The position numbers were made by a program, and so were the translations under genes. A stretch of DNA of 58,121 nucleotides from positions 1-58,121 of the forward strand of contig WRLD01000018.1 in assembly GCA_009777845.1 (NCBI GenBank). Direction: 5' to 3'. Below the pieces are notes generated by a model. It was not told the DNA's origin and made no database searches. It saw nothing but the letters and a program-made list of their open reading frames with translations. Positions 15,047 through 23,235 of this stretch are shown here, in pieces. This DNA comes from Defluviitaleaceae bacterium (lineage in GTDB: Bacteria; Bacillota; Clostridia; Lachnospirales; WQUN01). Numbering within the stretch: the stretch's first letter is position 1; each line of letters opens with the position of its first letter.

Positions 15047-15223
15047 ATGCTAGACGTATACAAAATTAAATTTTGGTGGGATTGTGAAGATACTATGCCA
15101 AGCAGTGAAATCACGCTCGACACCGCTATAGGGATTTTTAACAAATACGCAAACCCCGACTTAGTTCCACTGGAAAAAGAAGCGTGGGGCATGGCGGTGA
15201 AAGAAAAGCATGGTTTCAATTGA
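15047..15223 (+). CDS. 58-aa hypothetical protein
   Basis: A short protein starting MLDVYKIKFWWDCEDTMPSS and ending EAWGMAVKEKHGFN. GGAG lies 7 bases upstream of the ATG, 20 bases after the nucleotidyltransferase stop. Acidic and aromatic residues alternate and there is no membrane segment. The family is not recognised. The shortened copy at 14655 shows that it has been duplicated locally. It could be a small partner of the MNT protein, but nothing in the sequence proves this. Confidence 0.6.
   Translation: MLDVYKIKFWWDCEDTMPSSEITLDTAIGIFNKYANPDLVPLEKEAWGMAVKEKHGFN
15176..15214 (+). repeat. 39-bp direct repeat, right copy
   Basis: Identical to 14676-14714. Here it is the 3' coding part of the 58-aa ORF. 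Confidence 0.85.
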
Positions 15224-15262
15224 TGTGACCGCAATTATTAGGGGGAAAGGAGTGACAAGGGA

Positions 15263-15778
15263 GTGAAGAAGAAAATCAAGAATACACAAAACAACACCAT
15301 AGAATCATATATTTTAAAGGACTATAAGCCTAAAAAGGGACATTCTGTAGGGGAGAGTTTAATGCTTTCGTGTTGTGGTTGCTGTTTTGTGGCTGTGTTG
15401 GGTTGGTCGGTGTTTCACGTTATCGCCATTTTCGGAAATGAGCCTATGCGTATACTACCGCTGAATATAGCGTTAATTATACTGTTGCCAACTTTCGTTT
15501 TTCTTACATTAAAGCTCTTAAAAAAATCGTTATGTAACCATATAAACGGCACAGACAAGACAACTAATAATACCAGCAATATCGCCGCTTGGAGTTCAAT
15601 CGGAGCAGTAGGCGGTACAACTCTCGCGCGTATTTTTATGCCAACTATGTCAGCAAAGGCTACAGCAATATTCCTTAATGTAATTGCATTATTCTTTATT
15701 TTAGTGTTTGTATTCGGTGCATGTGTACAATACTATAGAATCTATTTAATAAGAAAACACTGCCCGCACCTACGATAG
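15263..15778 (+). CDS. Hypothetical membrane protein
   Basis: 171 residues beginning at GTG, with AAAGGAG about 10 bases upstream. Hydrophobic segments are visible at about residues 34-54 (CCGCCFVAVLGWSVFHVIAIF), 63-85, 108-122 and 131-155, so three or four membrane passes are likely. The N-terminus and both short tails are Lys/Arg-rich and probably cytoplasmic. No family is recognised. A cluster of cysteines (SCCGCC) sits at the start of the first helix. It precedes ileS by 78 bases. Confidence 0.65.
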   Translation: MKKKIKNTQNNTIESYILKDYKPKKGHSVGESLMLSCCGCCFVAVLGWSVFHVIAIFGNEPMRILPLNIALIILLPTFVFLTLKLLKKSLCNHINGTDKTTNNTSNIAAWSSIGAVGGTTLARIFMPTMSAKATAIFLNVIALFFILVFVFGACVQYYRIYLIRKHCPHLR

Positions 15779-15803
15779 ACATACGTGTAAGATTTTACAG
15801 CGA

Positions 15804-15809
15804 TATAAT
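15804..15809 (+). promoter_or_regulatory. Possible -10 box of ileS
   Basis: A perfect TATAAT lies 47 bases before the ileS ATG, but I see no good -35 at 16-18 bases. The interval between 15779 and 15857 is too short for a T-box leader, which often precedes tRNA synthetase genes. Confidence 0.35.
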
Positions 15810-15856
15810 ACAATGGTTATATTTTATAAAGTAATCGTAAAACAGGAGGAGTTACC

Positions 15857-18800
15857 ATGTACAAAAAAGTACCCCCAACCCTAAACTTCGCGGAGCGCGA
15901 GAAATCAGTCCTAGAATTTTGGCGTGACAACAGGATTTTTGAAAAGAGTATAGAGCTTCGCGAGGGCGGAGAAATTTTTACGTTCTATGACGGGCCGCCT
16001 ACCGCCAACGGCCACCCGCATATCGGGCATATTATTACGCGCACGGTTAAGGATTTAGTTCCCAGATATAAGACAATGAAGGGCTTCCATGTTCTGCGTA
16101 AGGCAGGCTGGGACACGCATGGCTTGCCTGTGGAGCTAGAGGTAGAGAAGCAATTAGGCATAAGCGGAAAGCCGCAAATAGAAACCTACGGCGTAGAGCC
16201 GTTTATAAAAAAATGCAAGGAAAGCGTGTGGAAGTACGAGGGGCTGTGGCGCGAAATGAGCGAGCGCGTGGGCTTTTGGGCGGACATGGACAATCCGTAT
16301 GTCACCTACCACAACGAATATATCGAGTCTGTATGGTGGGCGTTGTCCGAAATTTTCAAAAAAGGGCTTATTTATAAGTCTTACCGCGTTGTGCCGTACT
16401 GTCCGCGCTGCGGTACGCCGCTGTCTAGCCACGAGCTTGCTCAGGGCTACAAGGACGTGACCGAGGATTCCATTTATGTGTGTTTTAAAGTTGCAGGCAA
16501 CGCCGACGAGTTTTTCCTAGCGTGGACGACCACGCCTTGGACTTTGCCGTCCAATGTAGGGCTTTGCGTAAACGCGAAAGAGGATTACGCCAAGGTGTCG
16601 CACGAGGGGCGTATTTATATTTTGGCGCGCGCACTTGTCGAAAGCGTTCTAGGCAGTGAAGCGACGGTTTTGGAAACATTCAAGGGAAGCGCACTAGAGG
16701 GCATGAAATACGAACCTTTGTTCGACTTTGCTACAGACCAAGAAAACAAAAATTACTGCACTGTGGTGAGTGACGATTACGTCACGCTCACGGACGGCAC
16801 AGGAATAGTGCATATCGCGCCTGCCTTTGGTGAGGACGATGCGCGAATTTGCAAGGCAAACGACCTGCCGCTCTTGCAATTTGTCGATGCGCAGGGCTGT
16901 TTCACGGAAGCCGCGTATCTATGGGCTGGCACGTTCGTAAAGACCGCCGACCCGCTAATTATCAAAGAGCTTGCCGCGCGCGGACAGTTGTTCAAAAAAG
17001 CCGCTTATACCCACAATTATCCGTTCTGCTGGCGTTGCGACACGCCGCTGTTGTACTATGCGCGTGATGCGTGGTTTATTCGCACAAGCAGTCTACGCGA
17101 TAGCCTGCTCGCCAGTAATAGCGAGGTAAGCTGGCTGCCAGCGCATATGAAAGAGGGGCGTTTCGGCAACTTTTTGGAGAATGTAATCGACTGGAGCATA
17201 AGCCGCGAAAGGTACTGGGGTACGCCGTTGCCTATTTGGGTCTGCGACGATTGCGGACATTTGCATTGTGTGGGAAGTATCGCGGAGCTTAAACAAATGA
17301 ACCCTGCCGTCCCTGACGATATTGAGCTGCACAAGCCGTATATTGACGGCGTGCAATTGCCATGTGCAAAATGCGGAAAAGCAATGACACGTACGCCCGA
17401 GGTAATCGACTGTTGGTTTGATTCCGGCGCAATGCCCTTCGCACAATGGCATTATCCGTTTGAAAACAAGGACATGTTCGACAAGCAATTTCCTGCGGAT
17501 TTTATTTCCGAGGCCGTAGACCAAACGCGCGGCTGGTTTTATTCGCTTATTTCCATTTCTACCATGCTATTTGAAAAATCGGCATACAAAAACGTGGTCG
17601 TTCTCGGGCATGGCTTAGACGAGCATGGTCAAAAAATGAGCAAAAGCAAGGGCAACGCCGTAAACCCCATGGAAGCCCTAGAAAAACACGGAGCAGACGC
17701 AATTCGCTGGTTTTTGATTTCCTCGTCCGCGCCATGGCTTAGCTTCCGTTATTCCGACACAACCGTCACGGAGGGCGCGAGGCGTTTTATGGGAACGCTG
17801 TGGAATACGTACGCGTTTTATTGCTTGTATGCGGAAATTGACGGCTTTAATCCTTATGAACACGGCGAGGGCGAGCCGTCCGTAATGGACAAATGGCTGC
17901 TTTCGCGCCTTAACACCTTGGTGAAAAAGGTGGACGGCGCGTTGGAACGCTTTGAATTAACCGAGCCTGCGCGGTTGCTTGACGCTTTTGTGGACGAGAT
18001 GAGCAACTGGTATCTACGCCGAAGCCGCGAGCGTTTCTGGGGTTCTACGCTTACAGGCGACAAGATTTCTGCGTATTGCACGTTGCACCACGCGCTTGTT
18101 ACCGTGGCACAGCTTGCCGCGCCGTTTGTGCCGTTTATTACGGAGCAGATTTATCAGAATTTGGTGTGCGGACTTGTGCAGGGCAAGCCGCAAAGCGTGC
18201 ATTTGACTGATTTCCCCATAGCGGACGAAAGCAAGATTATTCCAGAACTGGAAACGCAAATGTCGGCGGTAATTGAAATAGTTGTGCTTGGGCGTTCTGC
18301 GAGGAATACCGCGAATACGAAGAACCGTCAGCCGCTTAGTGAAATGCTTGTTGCGGCTAACGCGGCTTCGCTAATTGACACGCCGCTTTTAGATGTAATA
18401 AAAGAGGAATTAAACGTAAAGGAAATAAAGTTTATCGAAAACGCGGCGGAGTATACGTCATGCCGCTTTAAGCCGCAGCTACGCACGCTAGGCCCGCGGT
18501 ACGGCAAGCTCGTACCAAAAATAACGGAGGCCCTAAACGCCGACCCCAACGCCGCAATGACCGCGCTACAGTCGGGCTTGTTTGCGGCGGAAATTGACGG
18601 CGCGGCGGTAGAGCTTAGCCTTGACGATGTTTTAATCGAAACCACACAGCGCGAGGGCTTTTCCGCCGCAAGCGAAAAGGGCGTAACCGTTGTGCTTAAC
18701 ACACAGCTTACACCAGATTTGGTAGAAGAAGGAAACATGCGCGAGCTAATAAGCAAATGGCAAAACATGCGCCGCGAGGCAGGCTTCGAGGTGACAGACC

Positions 18801-18985
18801 ATATTGCCGCTGGCTACAATAGCTGCGAAACGCCTGTTTTGCCTGATGTTATTACTAGAAACGAGGGCTATATCGCCGCGGAGATTTTGGCAGGGCAGAT
18901 TGTGCATGGTGACGCGCCTGCGGGGGCGTTTGTTAAGGAGTGGAGTGTTAATGGGGAGAGGGCGGTGTTGTGGGTGAAGGCATAG
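15857..18985 (+). CDS. ileS: Isoleucyl-tRNA synthetase, class-2 (IleS2-like)
   Basis: Charges tRNA-Ile. 1042 residues. The HIGH motif appears as HPHIGHI near 53 and KMSKSKGN near 593. A zinc-type CPRCGTPLSSHEL segment lies near residue 184 and CDDCGHLHC near 462, and the editing domain occupies the region between the two active-site motifs. The segment CGTPLSSHELAQGYKDV and the overall length resemble the eukaryote-like IleS2 branch, which tends to be less sensitive to mupirocin; this subtype call is from memory. GGAGGAG lies 7 bases before the ATG. The stop codon touches a remnant of a family A element (AGCCTTTTTTCACCGCTGT). Confidence 0.95.
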   Translation: MYKKVPPTLNFAEREKSVLEFWRDNRIFEKSIELREGGEIFTFYDGPPTANGHPHIGHIITRTVKDLVPRYKTMKGFHVLRKAGWDTHGLPVELEVEKQLGISGKPQIETYGVEPFIKKCKESVWKYEGLWREMSERVGFWADMDNPYVTYHNEYIESVWWALSEIFKKGLIYKSYRVVPYCPRCGTPLSSHELAQGYKDVTEDSIYVCFKVAGNADEFFLAWTTTPWTLPSNVGLCVNAKEDYAKVSHEGRIYILARALVESVLGSEATVLETFKGSALEGMKYEPLFDFATDQENKNYCTVVSDDYVTLTDGTGIVHIAPAFGEDDARICKANDLPLLQFVDAQGCFTEAAYLWAGTFVKTADPLIIKELAARGQLFKKAAYTHNYPFCWRCDTPLLYYARDAWFIRTSSLRDSLLASNSEVSWLPAHMKEGRFGNFLENVIDWSISRERYWGTPLPIWVCDDCGHLHCVGSIAELKQMNPAVPDDIELHKPYIDGVQLPCAKCGKAMTRTPEVIDCWFDSGAMPFAQWHYPFENKDMFDKQFPADFISEAVDQTRGWFYSLISISTMLFEKSAYKNVVVLGHGLDEHGQKMSKSKGNAVNPMEALEKHGADAIRWFLISSSAPWLSFRYSDTTVTEGARRFMGTLWNTYAFYCLYAEIDGFNPYEHGEGEPSVMDKWLLSRLNTLVKKVDGALERFELTEPARLLDAFVDEMSNWYLRRSRERFWGSTLTGDKISAYCTLHHALVTVAQLAAPFVPFITEQIYQNLVCGLVQGKPQSVHLTDFPIADESKIIPELETQMSAVIEIVVLGRSARNTANTKNRQPLSEMLVAANAASLIDTPLLDVIKEELNVKEIKFIENAAEYTSCRFKPQLRTLGPRYGKLVPKITEALNADPNAAMTALQSGLFAAEIDGAAVELSLDDVLIETTQREGFSAASEKGVTVVLNTQLTPDLVEEGNMRELISKWQNMRREAGFEVTDHIAAGYNSCETPVLPDVITRNEGYIAAEILAGQIVHGDAPAGAFVKEWSVNGERAVLWVKA

Positions 18986-19010
18986 CCTTTTTTCACCGCT
19001 GTACTCGTTG
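18983..19010 (+). repeat. Family A remnant after ileS
   Basis: TAGCCTTTTTTCACCGCTGTACT matches the segment around the stop codon of the GH9 gene (TAGCCCCTTTTCACCGCTGTACT). The left arm of the hairpin and the GGTGGGAAT tail are missing. Confidence 0.55.
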
Positions 19011-19065
19011 ATGTTTTGCGTTCTTTGCCATAAATAGCAATTTTGATTAAGTTGGAGGGGTCTTT

Positions 19066-19818
19066 ATGAAGTACAACTCAGTAACAGAAATCTTAAATGA
19101 CACTGCTGTGGGAAAAATATCACTAATTGGAAATCCAGATAGTATCCTTATGCCAATGTGGGCTATAAACCATTACATTACAGAACTATGCAATAATTAT
19201 AATAAAATAACAACAATTAGAAAGATATGTCAACTTGCACAAAGTGGTGTAACTCCCGAACAAGTCTATATCCATGAATCCTCAGCAAAAATATTTTTGG
19301 ACAAGCCAATTAAAGAATTATACAAATTTAACATGAATACGTTTATAAATCTGTCATCAAAATTGCAAATGTTTCCAGCACCTTACGAGAGGACAAAAAT
19401 ACCCGCATTTTGGTGCAAACTTAGTCGGCTTAAAAGACCATTGGTATTTATTAAACAAGGAGATGACTTTATACCCTTAATTGATGTCAACTACTATGAT
19501 TCTATAAAAATTACCTCCCTTGCGTACAATTCCCCGATTCAAATTGATTTGCAAGGTGGATTAAGTGGACTTAAAGACCTATTCTATGCAGGTAAAAGAT
19601 TTGACATGGAAACAGCTGAACATATTGCAAAACAAATAGGGCAAGGTACAGATAATATTGGTAAAATCGCATCAGCTGGTCAAGTTGTTGAAGATGAAAG
19701 AACGCCCAGTTGGATAAAAAAATATGCTCAAAATGAACTTGAATTTTTACTGCATAAACAACATGAACTAAATAAAATGCTTGGAATGAGGGTAAAGAAA
19801 ATTGACAAGCTCACTTAG
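19066..19818 (+). CDS. Hypothetical protein, accessory
   Basis: 250 residues, GGAGGGG about 5 bases before the ATG. The codons are A/T-rich compared with the flanking housekeeping genes, which suggests acquisition. No signal peptide or clear transmembrane helix. The middle (SPIQIDLQGGLSGLKDLFYA) and the C-terminus (ERTPSWIKKYAQNELEFLL then a charged helix) resemble a recurring but uncharacterised bacterial family that I cannot name. It is followed by a terminator and stands alone between ileS and repeats. Confidence 0.7.
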   Translation: MKYNSVTEILNDTAVGKISLIGNPDSILMPMWAINHYITELCNNYNKITTIRKICQLAQSGVTPEQVYIHESSAKIFLDKPIKELYKFNMNTFINLSSKLQMFPAPYERTKIPAFWCKLSRLKRPLVFIKQGDDFIPLIDVNYYDSIKITSLAYNSPIQIDLQGGLSGLKDLFYAGKRFDMETAEHIAKQIGQGTDNIGKIASAGQVVEDERTPSWIKKYAQNELEFLLHKQHELNKMLGMRVKKIDKLT

Positions 19819-19854
19819 GCGTTCGCACCCATCTTGAACCAGTATAAACCAAGA

Positions 19855-19885
19855 GGGCTGCTGCCAACCATGCAACAGCCCTTTT
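19855..19885 (+). terminator. Intrinsic terminator after the 19066 gene
   Basis: Stem GGGCTGCTGC...GCAACAGCCC followed by TTTT. A related stem without the T-tract lies at 22282-22308 with one paired change. Confidence 0.7.
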
Positions 19886-19894
19886 AAGTTAGTT

Positions 19895-20005
19895 GTAGGG
19901 GACGGATTTATCCGTCCCGAGGTTACCTCGCTGTGCGTTAATGGACGTTGCCCGCCCCGAATTGACGAACGTACGCACCTCGGGGCGGATAAATCCGCCC
20001 CCTAC
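19895..20005. repeat. Family B element, full length
   Basis: A 111-bp inverted repeat with ends GTAGGGGACGGATT and AATCCGCCCCCTAC, each end being itself a small hairpin. The interior contains TTACCTCGCTGTGCGTTAAT and GACGAACGTACGCACC. Confidence 0.8.
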
Positions 20006-20119
20006 AAAAAACCGTGTAGGTTTTGTATTTCGTGCGTTTTGGCGTGGTGTTTTGGTCGTGGCGTGCGTTTGTCGTTCGTGCGTTTTGCTGTGGCGATTTG
20101 GTTTATATGACGGCTACCT

Positions 20120-20230
20120 GTAGGGGACGGATTTATCCGTCCCGAGGTTACCTCGCTGTGTGTTAATGGACGTTGCTCGCTTCTAATTGATAAATGTGCG
20201 TACCTCGGGACGGATAAATCCGTCCCCTAC
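20120..20230. repeat. Family B element, full length
   Basis: Same orientation and length as the copy at 19895-20005, 225 bases apart. The bases between the two (20006-20119) hold only the phrase TTTTGGCGTGGTG and related GT-rich text, which also appears near 47095-47160; no gene is seen. Confidence 0.8.
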
Positions 20231-20255
20231 AAAATCCACAAAAGGGGCGAGTGCA

Positions 20256-20411
20256 GTGCCTACCACTAAATCCAGTGCGTATATTCGCAATAATTATAAC
20301 GAGCTGTCCGAGCTTTACCGCTTGCTAGATACAGCTCTCGAAGAAGAAAAAAACGGTAAATTTATGGATTATGACGATTTTATGAGCCAGTTATGGGAAG
20401 AAATAACATGA
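20256..20411 (+). CDS. Short Phd/YefM-like antitoxin remnant or variant
   Basis: 51 residues from GTG at 20256 (AAAGGGGC upstream). The start, SSAYIRNNYNELSE, resembles the N-terminal DNA-binding strand and helix of Phd/YefM antitoxins; the rest, LYRLLDTALEEEKNGKF and DYDDFMSQL, resembles their C-terminal toxin-neutralising helix. The roughly 30 residues that normally join them (the TKNG...VVMS segment) are absent, so it looks internally deleted. No toxin gene is adjacent. Reading from 20187 would include repeat sequence and is unlikely. Confidence 0.5.
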   Translation: MPTTKSSAYIRNNYNELSELYRLLDTALEEEKNGKFMDYDDFMSQLWEEIT

Positions 20412-20459
20412 CGTGCTAAATCCGCGTTCCATAAATCGAGCCACAGAGGGGGGATTTAC

Positions 20460-21035
20460 ATGAAAAAGAAAGACCTAATAATCGTTGTGTTGTTGACGCT
20501 GTTTGTTTGGGCGATTATCATCGGCAGGTGGTATATCCATATGCCACGGAGTCTACGAAACAGTTACCCCAGTGATGAGGAATTTGAAGCTGTACGTGAA
20601 GAAATGAATAGCTTTTATCGTGACAACAAGGAGCTGCTTAACCGTATTAAAGATGGGCTTTTTGACTCTGGCTTTGTTCCTCACGATGGAATGACAGAAA
20701 CAGGCTACAATTCGTATGTAGAAAGGAGTATTCTCTTGCTATTTGATTATGAAAGCAACCAGCCTTACTGTAGTACAGATTCTGAAAATATCCAATATAT
20801 TCAAGATATACATGATGATGTTGTAAGCTATTTCATGCTTGTGGGCGAGGCTTCGTACCCTAAAATAGACTTTAGATATATTCGCAATATGGGGATTATA
20901 ATCGAGTTCGAGTTTCGGACGAAGGATAACCCTAGAATAATTTCGGGTATTCTATATAAAACCTTTCCAGAGGGATTCTGGGGCGCGGTTAATATAGAAG
21001 ATAACTGGTTTGCAGATGCTTATATGTTGCCGTGA
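20460..21035 (+). CDS. Hypothetical membrane-anchored protein
   Basis: 191 residues. After MKKKD, residues 6-24 form one hydrophobic helix, probably an uncleaved signal anchor, and the rest is predicted to be extracellular, acidic and rich in Tyr and Asp. GGGGGG is 6 bases before the ATG. Not recognised as a family. It is followed after 52 bases by a lipoprotein gene, so the two may form a cell-surface unit. Confidence 0.7.
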   Translation: MKKKDLIIVVLLTLFVWAIIIGRWYIHMPRSLRNSYPSDEEFEAVREEMNSFYRDNKELLNRIKDGLFDSGFVPHDGMTETGYNSYVERSILLLFDYESNQPYCSTDSENIQYIQDIHDDVVSYFMLVGEASYPKIDFRYIRNMGIIIEFEFRTKDNPRIISGILYKTFPEGFWGAVNIEDNWFADAYMLP

Positions 21036-21087
21036 AGAAAGCAGGGCTATCTAGCCGACATCAGCTGTTGCAAGGGAGGGCTTACCT

Positions 21088-22251
21088 ATGTACGCACAAA
21101 ATAAAGCGCGGCTTGGGGTAATTATTAGCTTGTTGGTATTAGTTTTTGTTTTAAATGGCTGTGTGCTAGATGATGTGAATTTAACGGATTTAGCGGACGA
21201 GCCGCAGGATTTAATTGAAATAGCAGAAACTGAAAGCCTGCATGATTTTACCTTGGACACAGAAGCCAAGCCCACGCTAGCCGAGCTACTGGAACAAGGG
21301 CGAATTGATGAGCTTACATTAACTATTTATTATCGGCATATTGGCGTGGTAGACTTTAACTTTACACCAAGACCGCTAGAACACTTGATAAATCATTATG
21401 ATTATACGATAACGCTTTCTGCCGAACGACTACAAGAGCATTTCGACTTGATTTATGAGATTGCTAGCGCAGAAGCTATACCGATTGAAGATGAAACTGA
21501 TGTTATGAATGCTAGAATATATTACGTATTTGAGCATGAAAGGTACGGTGAAATATTCGAGTTCTTCGCATCGGGTCATGTGGTAGAAGAAAGTCGTGGT
21601 CGTACTGTTGTATTTGTTAATGGAAATGCAATTGCCTACAGCTGTATTTATATCGATTTCGCGTATATATTTTTCCCCGAGCTTTTGCCCGAGGACTATT
21701 CGGAACGATTTTATGAGCTGTGGAAGCCATGGAACCATTCTGACCATTTCCATTTTCCCGACCCAGCCGATACGCCTACCCCACCGACCGAGCCGTTTGA
21801 TTCCACCGCTAAGGGTGTAATTACTGAAGATATATTTTTCGGTGATGTCGCAATGAGCCGAATTTTTGCAGAACCCTTTGTTGATATTTTCGGCGTTCCT
21901 GTAAGCGCATGGGAAGCTCACTTTTATTATGAGGATTTTATAATTAGCTACTTTGAAACAGAGGATATGGAGCAAGGAGTGGCAGACCAGCTTGTAACGC
22001 TCGCACCAATCGTCAACCAGTTTAAAATAAACGGGATTTCGTTAGATATGACACAAGCCGAAATAATTTCCACATTCGGCGACCCTGAGTGGTTTGACGT
22101 AAACGCAGGGGTGTATTCATTTCCAGAAGATGTTAGGCATTTGAGGTATCGTATAGCAGCCCCCGAAACGGAATATATGCTGTCGTTTTCATTTGAAGAT
22201 ATGAATGACAAAACAGCAGTTTCAGCTATCAGTATTTATCGGAGGGATTGA
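21088..22251 (+). CDS. Predicted lipoprotein
   Basis: 387 residues. The N-terminus is a lipoprotein signal: basic start, hydrophobic stretch LGVIISLLVLVFVL, then the lipobox LNGC with Cys at residue 25. The mature protein is strongly acidic and aromatic, with a Pro-rich hinge (DPADTPTPPTEPFD) near residue 230 separating two domains. The C-terminal domain includes ISLDMTQAEIISTFGDPEW, a phrase typical of small SmpA/OmlA-like or copper-amine-like folds, but I cannot assign it. GGGAGGG lies 7 bases before the ATG. Confidence 0.75.
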   Translation: MYAQNKARLGVIISLLVLVFVLNGCVLDDVNLTDLADEPQDLIEIAETESLHDFTLDTEAKPTLAELLEQGRIDELTLTIYYRHIGVVDFNFTPRPLEHLINHYDYTITLSAERLQEHFDLIYEIASAEAIPIEDETDVMNARIYYVFEHERYGEIFEFFASGHVVEESRGRTVVFVNGNAIAYSCIYIDFAYIFFPELLPEDYSERFYELWKPWNHSDHFHFPDPADTPTPPTEPFDSTAKGVITEDIFFGDVAMSRIFAEPFVDIFGVPVSAWEAHFYYEDFIISYFETEDMEQGVADQLVTLAPIVNQFKINGISLDMTQAEIISTFGDPEWFDVNAGVYSFPEDVRHLRYRIAAPETEYMLSFSFEDMNDKTAVSAISIYRRD

Positions 22252-22281
22252 GGGCGTGTTCTTACGCATAACTAACTTAAA

Positions 22282-22367
22282 GGGCTGTTGCAAACCATGC
22301 AATAGCCCCTCAAGGCTCGTGACGAAATTCCCACCACAACACAGCGGCGAAAAGGGGCTACGCCCCC
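22282..22367 (-). repeat. Hairpin plus family A element
   Basis: 22282-22308 is a stem (GGGCTGTTGC / GCAATAGCCC) like the terminator at 19855 but with no T-tract. 22312-22367 is a family A copy oriented on the minus strand: GGGGGCGTAGCCCCTTTTCG, then GTGGTGGGAATTTCGTCACGAGCC. A further partial tail (ACGACATTCCCACCAAC) lies at 22378-22396. The A element is downstream of the minus-strand gene ending at 22449. Confidence 0.7.
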
Positions 22368-22448
22368 AAGGCCCCGCAACGACATTCCCACCAACCTATC
22401 CGCATAAAAAACACATCGAAGCCCTTTCGTAGTTTATGTCTTGGTATT

Positions 22449-22775
22449 TTATTTTATATTATTGTTATGCCATTGTGCTTGTTTATTACGCACATGCAAA
22501 TAATAAATCACGTTCCCGATTCCCGCAGTAAAACAGAACAGCAATAAATGGATTAAAAAACTTTGTCGAGGGTACGCGCCATTACGCCCTCCTGTAGGGC
22601 TTGGTGCCGCGCTTGCCGCCGCACTTGACGAGCTGCTTGCAGATGAACCGCCGCCGCCACCTCCACCACCTCCGCCCGAATTCATAAATACCATTGGCAA
22701 ATTTCCAAATGGATTCGGATTAGCTGGCGGCGTTTTATTTTCGTTGCTCGTATCATTTTCTGATGCCCCTCTCAC
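22449..22775 (-). CDS. Small Gly/Ser-rich protein with C-terminal membrane helix
   Basis: 108 residues from GTG at 22775. The N-terminus is polar, Asn/Pro-rich; the middle is a run of 10 Gly then a Ser/Ala-rich stretch; the C-terminus has one hydrophobic segment (FLIHLLLFCFTAGIGNVIYYL) followed by a basic tail, as in small membrane proteins with HLLL...GIGN-type helices. No good ribosome binding site precedes the GTG; AGGGG a little downstream points to an ATG that is out of frame, so the start is uncertain. It diverges from the XRE regulator, a common arrangement for a regulated pair. Confidence 0.5.
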   Translation of the reverse strand: MRGASENDTSNENKTPPANPNPFGNLPMVFMNSGGGGGGGGGGSSASSSSSAAASAAPSPTGGRNGAYPRQSFLIHLLLFCFTAGIGNVIYYLHVRNKQAQWHNNNIK

Positions 22776-22874
22776 TATATATAGTCACTGCAATGAATAT
22801 AACCATTATAATAACATTATCATAGTGTAAACTATGAGATACCCTTTTGTCAAGTTGTCGAAGGGGTGTTTTTT

Positions 22875-23081
22875 TTGATTAGCTTTAAACCTTTTTGGAG
22901 TACCTTAAAGACGAAAGGAATTTCGACTTATGCCCTTATTGAAAATCATGGCATCAGTTCTGGAACGATTCACAGACTCAAGCATGATAAGGCTATCACC
23001 ACCACTAAGCTAGACGACCTCTGTGAAATTTTAGATTGTGAAGTTGAGGATATTGTAAAATACATCAAAAAAGAAGTGTAA
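22875..23081 (+). CDS. Small XRE/Cro-type regulator (YozG-like)
   Basis: 68 residues from TTG at 22875 with AAGGGGTG upstream. It reads as one helix-turn-helix: TLKTKGISTYALIENHGIS, SGTIHRLKHDK, TTTKLDDLCEILDCEVEDIV. This is the compact family seen next to small membrane or defence genes. A longer reading from 22866 adds only FFL and is less likely. It is divergent from the 22449-22775 gene, across a 100-base region with several A/T-rich possible -10 boxes. Confidence 0.8.
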   Translation: MISFKPFWSTLKTKGISTYALIENHGISSGTIHRLKHDKAITTTKLDDLCEILDCEVEDIVKYIKKEV

Positions 23082-23113
23082 GAAGTACGTCTGACTGCAT
23101 TTCGTAAACAAAA

Positions 23114-23148
23114 AAGCGAGGCATAAAACCTAGTTTTATGCCTCGCTT
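23114..23148 (-). terminator. Intrinsic terminator after the 23236 gene
   Basis: A long perfect stem (AAGCGAGGCATAAAAC / GTTTTATGCCTCGCTT) followed on the minus strand by TTTTTTGTTT. On the plus strand the T-tract is missing, so it mainly serves the minus-strand giant gene. Confidence 0.8.
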
Positions 23149-23166
23149 CCTCATACATACACTACC

Positions 23167-23221
23167 AAGGCTCGTGACGAAATTCCCACCACAGCACAGC
23201 GACGAAAAGGGGCTACACCCC
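23167..23221 (-). repeat. Family A element after the 23236 gene
   Basis: Minus strand: GGGGTGTAGCCCCTTTTCG, CGCTGTGCTGTGGTGGGAA, TTTCGTCACGAGCCTTGG. It starts 14 bases after the stop and precedes the terminator at 23114-23148. Confidence 0.8.
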
Positions 23222-23235
23222 ACGGCAAAAACCAC

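Noticed and set aside
15779..15856. T-box leader of ileS
   Set aside because: Only 78 bases lie upstream, and no AGGGTGGNACCGCG-like segment or terminator was found.
19941..20250. Small frames across the B elements
   Set aside because: Encoded entirely by the 111-bp repeats and GT-rich filler.
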